Part shown: piece by piece, positions 8,607 to 18,008 of the stretch | How the letters are laid out: each line of letters starts with the position of its first letter | Numbering within the stretch: position 1 is the first letter of the stretch | DNA from: Bacteroidota bacterium | GTDB taxonomy: Bacteria > Bacteroidota > Bacteroidia > Chitinophagales > Chitinophagaceae | Length of the DNA: 64,000 nt | Direction: 5' to 3' | NCBI GenBank assembly: GCA_023437225.1 | Contig: JAEZGS010000007.1 | Location: 12,052-76,051, forward strand | Program-made: the position numbers and the translations under genes | The notes under the pieces: generated by a model | Seen by the model: only the letters and a program-made list of their open reading frames with translations | Told to the model about the DNA's origin: nothing | Databases searched by the model: none

Positions 8607-9746
8607 ATGTCTGATTTCAACCATTTCAAAGATTATCTCGATCCCATCAATGCGGGAAAATTATCAGAAGATGAAGGTTATAAAGAGGGCCAGGTGGGGC
8701 GTTCGGTTCAGATGTTTGAAGACGAGCTTCCTGAAATTGAGGTGGCAGACCTGGTTATTGTCGGATGCCCTGAAGAAAGAGGCGAATACATTCTTCCTTC
8801 CAACGATAACGCTCCTGATGCAATCCGTCAACAATTCTATTCACTATACAACTGGCACAAGGAAATTCGCATCGCTGACATAGGAAATGTGCGCAGGGGA
8901 AACAGTCTGGCCGACAGCCACGCAGCATTGAAAATTATCCTGGGTGAACTTATAGCCGCTGGCAAAACGGTGATCATTTTAGGGGGTTCACATGATTGTA
9001 CACTTCCTCAATACCAGGCTTATGCAGCCGAGAGAACTTTAATTGAAGCGGTATGCATCGATGCCCGAATAGATATTGATATGGAGTCTCCTCGTCGCTG
9101 CGATAACTTCCTGATGGAGATACTCACCAGTGAACCCAATTATTTGCGGCACTATAATCACATTGGGTTTCAGAGTTACTTCGTGCATCCGCAGATGCTT
9201 GAAACAATGGATAAGCTGCGGTTTGATTGTTATCGTGTCGGTCATGTGCGGGAAAATGTAGAAGAGATGGAGCCGGTGATCCGGAGCGCCAACATGGTAA
9301 GCTTTGATATCGCTGCCATCGCAAATGCATTCGCTCCTTCAAATACTTTATCACCTAATGGGCTTTCTGGCGAAGACGCCTGTGCACTTATGCGTTATGC
9401 CGGCATGAGCCCGGGGCTTTCAAGTATTGGCATATATGGATATAATGCAAGTCGCGACAATTCCCAGCTAACGGCAAAACAAATCGGGCAAATGTTATGG
9501 TATTTCGTAGATGGAGTGTACAAGGGGATGCGTGAGGCAGACCTTTCTGAAAAAAATTACTTCAACGAATACCACATCGCATTTGCGGAACTGGAGACAA
9601 CATTTCTGCAAAGTAAAAAGACGGGCCGCTGGTGGATGCAGCTGCCCGACCAAAATTACATCGCATGTTCCTATCACGATTATGTTCGCGCCAGCAGCAA
9701 TGAACTTCCTGAACGCTGGTTGCGTGCGCAGGAGCGCAGTTTCTGA
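8607..9746 (+). CDS. Arginase/formimidoylglutamase-fold protein with missing metal ligands
   Basis: 379 residues of the ureohydrolase fold, closest in length and layout to Bacteroidota formimidoylglutamase-like proteins. The family's three metal motifs are altered: GGDHS reads GGSHD; DAHxD reads DARID, so the bridging His is Arg; SFDxDxxD reads SFDIAAIAN, so the second Asp is Ala. Two of six Mn ligands are therefore missing, and hydrolase activity is doubtful. The rest is intact and unbroken, so it is a maintained protein rather than a pseudogene; a binding or regulatory role is possible. It lies 19 bp upstream of the PBP4 gene. Confidence 0.75.
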   Translation: MSDFNHFKDYLDPINAGKLSEDEGYKEGQVGRSVQMFEDELPEIEVADLVIVGCPEERGEYILPSNDNAPDAIRQQFYSLYNWHKEIRIADIGNVRRGNSLADSHAALKIILGELIAAGKTVIILGGSHDCTLPQYQAYAAERTLIEAVCIDARIDIDMESPRRCDNFLMEILTSEPNYLRHYNHIGFQSYFVHPQMLETMDKLRFDCYRVGHVRENVEEMEPVIRSANMVSFDIAAIANAFAPSNTLSPNGLSGEDACALMRYAGMSPGLSSIGIYGYNASRDNSQLTAKQIGQMLWYFVDGVYKGMREADLSEKNYFNEYHIAFAELETTFLQSKKTGRWWMQLPDQNYIACSYHDYVRASSNELPERWLRAQERSF

Positions 9747-9765
9747 TTTGTTTCAAACAGTTTCA

Positions 9766-11064
9766 ATGAGTGCCATTAAAAAATACACCTACGCTTTAGT
9801 GGTTTGCACTTTTGCAATCTGCTACAGCTTCGCTCAATCAGTCCGCACCCAGGACCCATTTACTGGGGACACTTCGTTGGCGTCTGCACACACAGGAATT
9901 CTTGTAGTGGATGCATCTTCAGGTAAGACGTTGATGAACTACCAGGCGAACAGGTTCTTTGTCCCCGCCTCGAACATGAAGATCATTACAAGCTACCTGG
10001 CGATGAAGAATTTGGGCGATAGCATTGTCGGACTTCGATACATGCTTAAGGACACCGCATTATTCATTCGAGGCACTGGCGATCCTACTTTTCTGCATCC
10101 GCTTTATACCAGCCAGCCTGTGATGAATTTCCTGAAGAAAACATCGTTGCCGATTTACATCGATACAAGCAATTGGCGGTCTGAGCCATACGGTTCCGGC
10201 TGGTCATGGGACGATTATAGTGAATCCTACCTCGCTGAGCGAAGTGCTTTCCCGGTATATGGTAATGTGATACGATGGATACAGGAAAGAAGCGGAACAG
10301 TTAGTCAGGATGAAACAGAATTTGATCAATCGGTTTTTATTTACTCCATTCCCGAAGTTGACTGGGATGTGCGTTTCGATCCCGCACCTGATGCAAAGGA
10401 ATTTAAGGTCAAACGTCATTTTCATCGCAATGATTTTTTCATTACACAGGGCAGCGAAATGAAAAAAGAATTGCAGGTGCCTTACATTACCAACGGGTTT
10501 GAATCAGGATTGCAACTGATGCGCGACAGTATCGGCAGGAACATTCATATGACGGCGTGGGTTCCAGCGGGTGAGTGGGATAGTTTGTTTTCTCAACCGC
10601 TTGACTCCATACTGAAGCCAATGATGAAAGAAAGCGATAATTTTTTTGCAGAGCAATTAATGTTGCTGATCAGTGATGTGAAATTGAAAGAGCTGAATGA
10701 TCAACGACTACGTGATTCGTTAATTCAGACAGATCTTGGAATGATAAACAAAAAGTCACGATGGGCCGATGGCAGTGGTCTGAGCAGATACAATCTTTTT
10801 ACGCCATTGGATCTTGTTTTGGTACTCACACGCATGCGTGAACAGTTTGGAATGGACCGCATGCGGCGCATCTTTACACGATATCAACTTTCTAACGGGG
10901 ATGCTTATGCGAAAACCGGCACATTGTCGGGCGTAGTTGCTTTCAGTGGCTATCTCCAAAAGAAAAACGGCAACATCCTCACATTTTCCGTGCTCATAAA
11001 TAATCATCGCAGTTCAGCAAGTGCTGTACGAAGAAAGATATTCAGCTTACTCGAGCGCTTATAA
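9766..11064 (+). CDS. dacB: D-alanyl-D-alanine carboxypeptidase/endopeptidase (PBP4 type)
   Basis: Periplasmic peptidoglycan trimming enzyme of the S13 family. 432 residues from the ATG at 9766, which gives a signal peptide MSAIKKYTYALVVC ending near FAQ; the frame is open further 5' but that part overlaps the previous gene. Catalytic motifs are S69-N-M-K72 (PASNMKIITSY), SDN in ESDNFFAEQ and KTG in YAKTGTLSG. The inserted domain typical of PBP4 lies between the first two. It runs head-on into mutL with a 5 bp gap. Confidence 0.92.
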   Translation: MSAIKKYTYALVVCTFAICYSFAQSVRTQDPFTGDTSLASAHTGILVVDASSGKTLMNYQANRFFVPASNMKIITSYLAMKNLGDSIVGLRYMLKDTALFIRGTGDPTFLHPLYTSQPVMNFLKKTSLPIYIDTSNWRSEPYGSGWSWDDYSESYLAERSAFPVYGNVIRWIQERSGTVSQDETEFDQSVFIYSIPEVDWDVRFDPAPDAKEFKVKRHFHRNDFFITQGSEMKKELQVPYITNGFESGLQLMRDSIGRNIHMTAWVPAGEWDSLFSQPLDSILKPMMKESDNFFAEQLMLLISDVKLKELNDQRLRDSLIQTDLGMINKKSRWADGSGLSRYNLFTPLDLVLVLTRMREQFGMDRMRRIFTRYQLSNGDAYAKTGTLSGVVAFSGYLQKKNGNILTFSVLINNHRSSASAVRRKIFSLLERL

Positions 11065-11069
11065 CATAG

Positions 11070-12929
11070 TTACTTATGAAAAAGTTGTTCGAGATAATCT
11101 TTTTTGAATTCGATGTATGTTGGATTTCCATTAGCAGTGGCGTTGGGTTGAAGACAATTGAATAATTCCTGCACCAAAGCTGTCATCTCTTTTTCATTAA
11201 GCGGAGTATTCGCCCTCACTGCCTGCTGGGCTGCCAGCGAACGAATCAGTTTTTCTTTTTTGCTAAACTGAATGTTTACGTTAAAGTGTTTGAAGTTTTC
11301 GATCACTGCTTCCAATGCGGTCTTCTCATTTCCCTGTTCAACATCAGCCGGTGTTCCCTGAATTACAAAAGCATTGGTACCAAACGGCTCAATGTGATAC
11401 CCAAATTGATGCAAGTCTGGGATCAGCTCTTCGAGTATCACTGCATCCGAAGGGGATAACTGAAGAGTTGTTGGAAATAAACTCCTCTGCGTTACGACCG
11501 GCTTGCCTCGTGCTGCATCCAGTAAGCGTTCATACAATACGCGCTCATGTGCCAGCTGTTGATGCACAAGGATAAATCCCCGGTTGGTAGGCGTAACAAT
11601 GTACGTATTGAGTAGCTGTGTAATGCTGTGTGTCGACTGGTCAACTTCCAATGCCGCTTTCTGAGAAAATCCCGCATGCTCGAAACTCTTATAAGAATAT
11701 TGGCCCGTTTGAGTGACGGCTTCACTATGGGTTTCGGGGTGTGCGGCCAGGGATGATCGTTGCCAACCCTGAAGATTGCTTTTGGGTGTATCAATGAAAT
11801 GCGCCTGGTTTTTCTGGGTAAAGGATTGAAAGATCGAAGATCCTGCAACATGCTCCATCGTCTCCTGTGTGAAGGGTTTGCTCACTGCATCAAGTTGCTG
11901 GATGGAAGGATCAAGATCAAAGTCAAGGGTAGGTGTGATACTGAATTGCGCAAGTGCATGTTTCACTGCGGCCTGCACAAACGCATATACGATTTTTTCG
12001 TCTTCAAATTTGATCTCTTGTTTTGTAGGATGCACATTTACATCAACCTGTGTAGGATCGAGTTCAATGAACAAAACGTACATCGGGTAACTGTCTGAGC
12101 TGATCATCTCCTGGTATGCAGTCATCACCGCATGATTGAGATATGGACTTTTGATGAACCGGTTATTAACGAAAAAATATTGATCACCGCGTGTTTTCTT
12201 TGCGGCATCTGGTTTACCAACAAAGCCTGTAATGTCGAGATAGTCTGTCTTCTCCTGCACATTCACCAGCTTCGAAGTGTACTGGCTGCCCAATACCTGT
12301 ACGATGCGTTGCTTGAGTGTTCCCTTTTCAAGATGAAATACCTGTTGGCCATTGCTCGTAAGAGAGAAAAAAATTCCGGGAAAAGCCATCGCAACACGAA
12401 TGAACTCGTCGATGATATGACGCATTTCTGCCGCATTGCTTTTTAGGAAGTTTCTTCTTGCAGGAACGTTGAAGAAGAGATTTTTCATGGAGATACATGT
12501 GCCTGGCTGACATGCGACAGGTTCCTGTACTTTAACTATACTGTTCTCAATTTCAAGGTAACTGCCGGTTTGTTCATCATGTTTCCTTGTTTTCAATTCC
12601 ACTTGTGCAACTGCCGCGATCGAAGCAAGTGCCTCACCGCGGAACCCCATTGTCTTTATGTGAAAGAGATCATCAATATTTCGGATCTTGGAAGTGGCAT
12701 GGCGTTCAAAGCACATACGCGCATCCATTTCACTCATCCCTTTTCCATTATCGATCACCTGGATCAATGCTTTGCCTGCGTCATTGACAATTAATCGGAT
12801 CTCTGTGGCTCCCGCATCAACAGCGTTTTCCAACAATTCCTTCACTGCACTGGCCGGCCGCTGAATTACCTCTCCCGCCGCAATCTGGTTGGCGATGTTA
12901 TCCGGTAATAATTGAATGATGTCTGCCAA
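11070..12929 (-). CDS. mutL: DNA mismatch repair protein MutL
   Basis: Links MutS mismatch recognition to strand removal. 619 residues. The GHKL ATPase is complete: ELLENAVDAGA, DNGKGM, RHATSKI and GFRGEALASI; the transducer follows to about residue 330, then a variable linker. In the C-terminal domain the endonuclease motif DQHAxxE reads HQQLAHE, so the key Asp and His are replaced while the later Glu residues remain. Other Bacteroidota MutL proteins that I recall read DQQAAHE, so the loss of Asp is notable. Transcribed alone, divergent from the GH3 fusion gene. Confidence 0.95.
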   Translation of the reverse strand: MADIIQLLPDNIANQIAAGEVIQRPASAVKELLENAVDAGATEIRLIVNDAGKALIQVIDNGKGMSEMDARMCFERHATSKIRNIDDLFHIKTMGFRGEALASIAAVAQVELKTRKHDEQTGSYLEIENSIVKVQEPVACQPGTCISMKNLFFNVPARRNFLKSNAAEMRHIIDEFIRVAMAFPGIFFSLTSNGQQVFHLEKGTLKQRIVQVLGSQYTSKLVNVQEKTDYLDITGFVGKPDAAKKTRGDQYFFVNNRFIKSPYLNHAVMTAYQEMISSDSYPMYVLFIELDPTQVDVNVHPTKQEIKFEDEKIVYAFVQAAVKHALAQFSITPTLDFDLDPSIQQLDAVSKPFTQETMEHVAGSSIFQSFTQKNQAHFIDTPKSNLQGWQRSSLAAHPETHSEAVTQTGQYSYKSFEHAGFSQKAALEVDQSTHSITQLLNTYIVTPTNRGFILVHQQLAHERVLYERLLDAARGKPVVTQRSLFPTTLQLSPSDAVILEELIPDLHQFGYHIEPFGTNAFVIQGTPADVEQGNEKTALEAVIENFKHFNVNIQFSKKEKLIRSLAAQQAVRANTPLNEKEMTALVQELFNCLQPNATANGNPTYIEFKKDYLEQLFHK

Positions 12930-12947
12930 TTCTTCTTAATTTGAGTT

Positions 12948-12955
12948 GCAAAATA
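12948..12955 (-). promoter_or_regulatory. Candidate -7 box for mutL
   Basis: TATTTTGC on the minus strand, one base short of TAnnTTTGC, ending 18 bases before the mutL ATG at 12929. A TTG about 22 bases further upstream could be the -33 element. Confidence 0.35.
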
Positions 12956-12986
12956 CGCAATAATCTAAGCCTTTAAGCAAGCTATT

Positions 12987-15905
12987 ATGATCAGATGCCT
13001 GTTGGTTTCTATGTTGTCGTGTACCCTGTTTTTCGGTTATGGCCAGAGAATCAATACATACAATGCAAATAAGTGGGTCGATAGTGTTTTTTCCACAATG
13101 ACACCGGAACAGAAGATCGCACAACTGATGGTGGTGCGCGTCTCTTCCATTGATGGGGCCAGCCGGCGGGTCACATTTTATGAAAAGGAAGTGGAGGATG
13201 CGATCCGAACCTATGGTGTTGGCAGCATATGCCTCTTCCAGGGTGGTCCTCTTAAGCAGGCCTCAATGATCAATCGGTTTCAATCCATCAGCCGGGTTCC
13301 ATTATTGGTGACCATCGATGCTGAGAATGGAGTGGGTATGCGCTTCGATAGCGTAGCAGGGTTGCCGCGAATGATGATGCTGGGAGCAGTGCAGGATCCA
13401 AATCTCGTTTATCAATACGGTCGCGTTGTTGGCGAACAATGTAGTCGTATCGGGATTCATCTAAACTATGCACCTGTTGTAGACGTGAATAACAATCCGC
13501 AAAACCCGGTGATCAACGACCGTTCATTTGGTGAAGACAAGCATAAGGTTGCGCTCTATGGTTTGCTGTATATGAAGGGAATGCAGGAAATGAATGTAAT
13601 GGCATCTGCAAAACATTTTCCCGGCCATGGTAACGTAGATGTTGATTCGCATTACGACCTGCCAGTAATAAACAAATCCCGCAAAGAACTTGATTCACTT
13701 GAACTGTATCCATTTAGAAGTCTTATCGAAGGAGGAGTGGGTAGTGTGATGGTAGCGCATTTGAATATTCCCTCGATCGATGCTTCCGAAAACCGTGCGT
13801 CTTCGGTGTCAAAAAAGATCATCGATAACCTGCTAAAAAAAGAACTCGGCTTCAAAGGACTTGTTGTGAGCGATGCTCTTGAAATGAAGGGAGTAACAAA
13901 ATTTTTTGGTAAAGGCGAACTCTCTGCTGAAGCTTTGATTGCAGGGAACGACCTGTTGTGTTTGCCGGAGGACATTCCTTCGAGCATCGAAGAAATAAAA
14001 AAGGCCATTCATAAAAAGAAGATCAGTTGGAAGGAAGTGGATGCGCGCGTTAAAAAACTATTGCATGCGAAATTTCGTCATGGACTTGCATCAATAAAAA
14101 CAATTTCACTGGAGAATCTTACAGAAGATCTGAATAAGGACGTTCCTGAGATGCGGCGTAAAGTTGCAGAAAGTGCCATCACCCTTTTAAGCAATAAAGA
14201 CGCTGGCCTATTTCCATTGAAGAAAGGAAAGCGTGTTGCATATGTTGGTTTCGGTTTGAACCGCGATAACGCTTTTGCGGAAAAGGTTCGGAAGGATTAC
14301 GATGCACACGTTTACTATTTCGATTATAAGCTCGACTCATCCAAAGCACAGGCAACATTGGACATCATGCGCAATCGATATGATGTGGTAATCATCGGTA
14401 TGCATGCTTACAGTCGCTTCCCTGCCAACGACTTTGGTTTAAGTAAATCAGCGTTGGATTTATTGGAACGTTTACAAAAAGAACATCGCACCATATCCAT
14501 GGTATTCGGCAATCCTTACCTGCTAAAATACTTTTGTAATTCATCGGTGCTCATTGCCTGTTATGAAGATGATTCCTATACCCAGGAAGTAGCATCTGAT
14601 CTGCTTGCGGGACAATTTCATGCGCAGGGCAAATTGCCTGTTACTGTATGTCCAAATTATCCTGCCGGTTCAGGAATAGTTGAAGACCGGCTTATGACCG
14701 AAGTAAGGGCGTCAGAACTTGGATTCAATGAAAGTAAACTGCTTCGCATTGATTCGATCATGGAAGATGCTATCCAAAAAAAAGCGATACCCGGTGGCGT
14801 TGTGCTGGTTGCACGGAATGGTAAGATCGCCTATCACAAAGCGTTTGGAACGCAGGCACATGATAACGACGAGCCTGTTTATGAAGAGACCATTTATGAT
14901 CTCGCATCTGTAACGAAGATCATGGCAACGACCGCCGCCGTGATGAAGCTCTATGATGAAAAAAGACTCAACATTGATGCGACACTTGGACAATATCTTC
15001 CCGAGGTACGTGGAACCAATAAAGAAAACATACTTGTTCGCGATCTGTTATTACACCAGGCAGGTTTGCGATCATGGATTCCTTTCTATCGTGAAACAGT
15101 AGATACTTTACGAAAAAATACTCCCAACCTCTCTATCTATTCTTTTCGTCCGGATCCGGAATTTCCAATCCGCGTTGCGCAGCACATGTATATGCGCCGG
15201 GATTGGCTCGATACCATCAACAACCGGATAATGACAAGTCCTTTGAGTAAAAGGGGCAATTATATTTACAGTGATCTTGACTTTATTTTTCTGGGGCGAA
15301 TAGTTGAGGCCATTACAGGAACTCCGCTTGACAAATATGTTGAACTTAATTTTTTTCTCCCATTAGGGATGACGAATACCGCGTTTAAACCCAGGGAGAA
15401 GTTCCCGGTGGACAACATAGCACCAACGGAAAGGGAAGAAGGATTTCGCCAACAACTTTTACAGGGCGATGTTCATGATCCGGGCGCGGCAATGTTTGGC
15501 GGCGTTGCGGGGCATGCAGGGCTGTTTTCCAATGCTTATGATCTTGCTGTTATGTCCCAGATGTTGTTACAAAAAGGACAATTTAATGGACGCCGGTATT
15601 TTAGCGATACTACCATGGATGTTTTCAATCGCTATTACACAGATACAAGAAGAGGTCTTGGATTTGACAAGCCTGAGCGCGATAATGCTACCCGCGACGA
15701 GCCCTATCCAACAAAGTCCGCCAGTAGTGCTACTTTTGGGCATACAGGTTTTACAGGCACATGCTTATGGGTCGACCCCGAACAACAATTGATCTTCATA
15801 CTTTTAGCGAACAGGGTTAACAACAACGGTGATGCAAACCGGTTCGGCAGGATGAACATAAGGCCCAAGGTGCATGAAACCATTTATGAAGCCATGCGTA
15901 AATAA
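12987..15905 (+). CDS. NagZ-type GH3 glycosidase fused to beta-lactamase-family serine hydrolase
   Basis: Predicted exported cell-wall enzyme of 972 residues. After a signal peptide (about 1-19) comes a GH3 domain with the NagZ motif KHFPGHG...DSH (Lys209 to about His222, holding the His-Asp acid/base pair) and the nucleophile D296 in VVSDALEM, so beta-N-acetylglucosaminidase activity is expected. A GH3 C-terminal-like domain follows (about 390-560). From about 575 a class C/EstB-type serine hydrolase begins: S641-V-T-K644, YSD in place of YSN, and HTG in place of KTG. The fusion joins removal of the sugar with peptide or ester cleavage, which suggests peptidoglycan recycling. Confidence 0.9.
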   Translation: MIRCLLVSMLSCTLFFGYGQRINTYNANKWVDSVFSTMTPEQKIAQLMVVRVSSIDGASRRVTFYEKEVEDAIRTYGVGSICLFQGGPLKQASMINRFQSISRVPLLVTIDAENGVGMRFDSVAGLPRMMMLGAVQDPNLVYQYGRVVGEQCSRIGIHLNYAPVVDVNNNPQNPVINDRSFGEDKHKVALYGLLYMKGMQEMNVMASAKHFPGHGNVDVDSHYDLPVINKSRKELDSLELYPFRSLIEGGVGSVMVAHLNIPSIDASENRASSVSKKIIDNLLKKELGFKGLVVSDALEMKGVTKFFGKGELSAEALIAGNDLLCLPEDIPSSIEEIKKAIHKKKISWKEVDARVKKLLHAKFRHGLASIKTISLENLTEDLNKDVPEMRRKVAESAITLLSNKDAGLFPLKKGKRVAYVGFGLNRDNAFAEKVRKDYDAHVYYFDYKLDSSKAQATLDIMRNRYDVVIIGMHAYSRFPANDFGLSKSALDLLERLQKEHRTISMVFGNPYLLKYFCNSSVLIACYEDDSYTQEVASDLLAGQFHAQGKLPVTVCPNYPAGSGIVEDRLMTEVRASELGFNESKLLRIDSIMEDAIQKKAIPGGVVLVARNGKIAYHKAFGTQAHDNDEPVYEETIYDLASVTKIMATTAAVMKLYDEKRLNIDATLGQYLPEVRGTNKENILVRDLLLHQAGLRSWIPFYRETVDTLRKNTPNLSIYSFRPDPEFPIRVAQHMYMRRDWLDTINNRIMTSPLSKRGNYIYSDLDFIFLGRIVEAITGTPLDKYVELNFFLPLGMTNTAFKPREKFPVDNIAPTEREEGFRQQLLQGDVHDPGAAMFGGVAGHAGLFSNAYDLAVMSQMLLQKGQFNGRRYFSDTTMDVFNRYYTDTRRGLGFDKPERDNATRDEPYPTKSASSATFGHTGFTGTCLWVDPEQQLIFILLANRVNNNGDANRFGRMNIRPKVHETIYEAMRK

Positions 15906-15998
15906 CTATTTTAACGCTGTGCATCATGCAGTTCGGTTTAGGTGTTTTACCTTGCACAAGCGAATCTGAATCAAATTTTCGCACATCAACTCCAAACC

Positions 15999-17855
15999 AT
16001 GAATAGAACAGAAGAAGTCCGCCAGGATGTAGTTATAAAGTTTGCCGGAGACTCCGGTGATGGAATGCAATTGACCGGCAGCCAGTTCACCAACAATACT
16101 GCTTTGATGGGTATCGACCTGGCAACATTCCCTGATTTTCCTGCAGAGATCCGCGCGCCACAGGGAACGATTCCTGGCGTGAGCGGCTTCCAGCTTAGAT
16201 TTTCAAGCCAACCCATTTTCACTCCAGGTGATGAATGCGATGTACTTGTTGCTATGAATGCGGCCGCTCTGAAAACGAATTTAAAATCGCTTAAGAAAGG
16301 CGGTAAAATTTTGGCGAATACAGATGGTTTCGATACAAAGAACCTGCGACTGGCCAACTACCCGGAAGGGGTAAATCCACTGGACGATAACAGCCTGGGT
16401 AATTATGAAGTCATCCGTATGGATGTTACGAAAATGACGAGGGAGGCTTTAAAGGATATTGCCATGGGCACCAAAGAAAAGGACCGGGCAAAGAACATGT
16501 TTGTTCTTGGTTTCCTTTATTGGATGTATAACCGTGATATGGAGACTACGATCAAGTTCCTTCGCGATAAGTTTGGTAAGAAGCCGGAGATCCTTGAAAG
16601 CAATATTAAGGCGCTGCAGGCTGGTTACAACTATGGTGACACTACTGAAACATTCAGCACACGATATAAAGTAGAAAAAGCGAAAATGCAGCCGGGCGAA
16701 TATCGCTCCATCATGGGAAACCAGGCACTTGCACTGGGAATAGTAGCAGCATCACAGAAAAGCGGTCTGAGAGTTTTTCTCGGCACCTATCCGATAACTC
16801 CTGCATCGGATATTTTGCATGAGTTGAGTAAGTACAAATCATTCGGGATCCGGACATTCCAGGCTGAAGATGAGATCGCCGGAATTGCATCAGCTATTGG
16901 CGCGAGCTACGGAGGATCATTAGGTGTAACTTCTACTTCAGGGCCCGGTATGGCATTGAAAACCGAGGCAATGGGATTGGCGGTGATGCTGGAGATTCCA
17001 TTACTGATTTGTAATGTTCAACGCGGCGGGCCATCCACTGGATTGCCAACGAAGACCGAGCAGAGTGATCTTTTACAGGCATATTATGGCAGAAACGGCG
17101 AATGTCCAATGCCGGTGATATCTGCTTCTACTCCGAGTGATTGTTTTGAGGCAACCTATGAAGCGGTTCGCATAGCGGTTGAACATATGACACCGGTGAT
17201 ATTATTGAGCGACGGCTATATAGCAAATGGAGCCGAGCCGTGGAAGTTCCCGCAATCAGATGAGCTGCCTCCGATCACTACTGAGTTTAAAACACAGTTG
17301 CAGGAAGGAGAAGAGAAGTTTCAGCCTTATCTGCGTGATGAGAAATTAGTAAGACCCTGGGCAATTCCCGGAACACCGGGATTTGAACATCGAATCGGGG
17401 GCCTTGAAAAACAAAACGTCACTGGCAACGTTAGTTACGATCCCGAGAACCACCAGTTGATGATCAAGATCCGGCAGGAAAAAGTGGACCGTATTGCGGA
17501 TCATATTCCCTTACAGCAGATAGACACGGGTGATAATGAGGGCAAGGTTTTAATTCTGGGATGGGGTAGTACCTATGGCGCAATAAAGAGCGCAGTGCTG
17601 GAACTGCGGGCACAGGGCATGTCTGTCAGCCATGCGCATCTCAGATACCTGCGGCCTTTTCCAAAGAATCTGGGTGAGATCCTGCGGAATTTCGAACATG
17701 TGCTGGTGCCGGAAATTAATAATGGCCAATTGATACGCATCATTAGAGATCAGTTCCTTATTGATGCAAAACCGTATAATAAAGTGATGGGTATCCCCAT
17801 AACGAAGACCGAACTGGTGATGAAAGTGAAAGAGTTTTTTGGAAGCAACAATTAG
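15999..17855 (+). CDS. korA: 2-oxoacid:ferredoxin oxidoreductase, fused gamma-alpha subunit (KorA type)
   Basis: Half of a 2-oxoglutarate (or related 2-oxoacid) oxidoreductase that makes acyl-CoA and reduced ferredoxin. 618 residues from the ATG at 15999 (MNRTEEVRQDVVIKF). The gamma domain comes first (FAGDSGDGMQLTGSQFT, about 15-190), then the alpha pyrimidine-binding part (GTYPITPASDILHEL, TSTSGPGMALKTEAMG, NVQRGGPSTGLPTKTEQSDLL) and domain II (LILGWGSTYGAIK). The thiamine-binding KorB subunit normally follows directly but is not found here; the next gene is on the other strand. It must come from elsewhere. A purine heptamer array starts 1 base after the stop. Confidence 0.93.
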   Translation: MNRTEEVRQDVVIKFAGDSGDGMQLTGSQFTNNTALMGIDLATFPDFPAEIRAPQGTIPGVSGFQLRFSSQPIFTPGDECDVLVAMNAAALKTNLKSLKKGGKILANTDGFDTKNLRLANYPEGVNPLDDNSLGNYEVIRMDVTKMTREALKDIAMGTKEKDRAKNMFVLGFLYWMYNRDMETTIKFLRDKFGKKPEILESNIKALQAGYNYGDTTETFSTRYKVEKAKMQPGEYRSIMGNQALALGIVAASQKSGLRVFLGTYPITPASDILHELSKYKSFGIRTFQAEDEIAGIASAIGASYGGSLGVTSTSGPGMALKTEAMGLAVMLEIPLLICNVQRGGPSTGLPTKTEQSDLLQAYYGRNGECPMPVISASTPSDCFEATYEAVRIAVEHMTPVILLSDGYIANGAEPWKFPQSDELPPITTEFKTQLQEGEEKFQPYLRDEKLVRPWAIPGTPGFEHRIGGLEKQNVTGNVSYDPENHQLMIKIRQEKVDRIADHIPLQQIDTGDNEGKVLILGWGSTYGAIKSAVLELRAQGMSVSHAHLRYLRPFPKNLGEILRNFEHVLVPEINNGQLIRIIRDQFLIDAKPYNKVMGIPITKTELVMKVKEFFGSNN

Positions 17856-18008
17856 AACGGGAAGCGGAAAGCGGGAAGCGGAAAGCGGCTTTATCAGAAA
17901 GCGGGAAGCGGAAGGCGGGAAGCAGACAGCAAGATGTTTTCAGTTTCCGGTTTTCTGTTTCTCGTTTTATTTCCGTTTGCTGGTTTCGGTTTTCCGTTTT
18001 TCAGTTTC
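17856..18008. repeat. Facing tandem arrays between korA and the YetF-like gene
   Basis: Plus-strand purine arm 17856-17930 begins 1 base after the korA stop with heptamers ACGGGAA, GCGGAAA, GCGGGAA, GCGGAAA. The pyrimidine arm 17941-18008 (TTTCCGG, TTTTCTG, TTTCGG type units) is the same kind of repeat on the minus strand and includes the last 13 or so codons and stop of the YetF-like gene. The two arms are loosely complementary. Confidence 0.8.
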
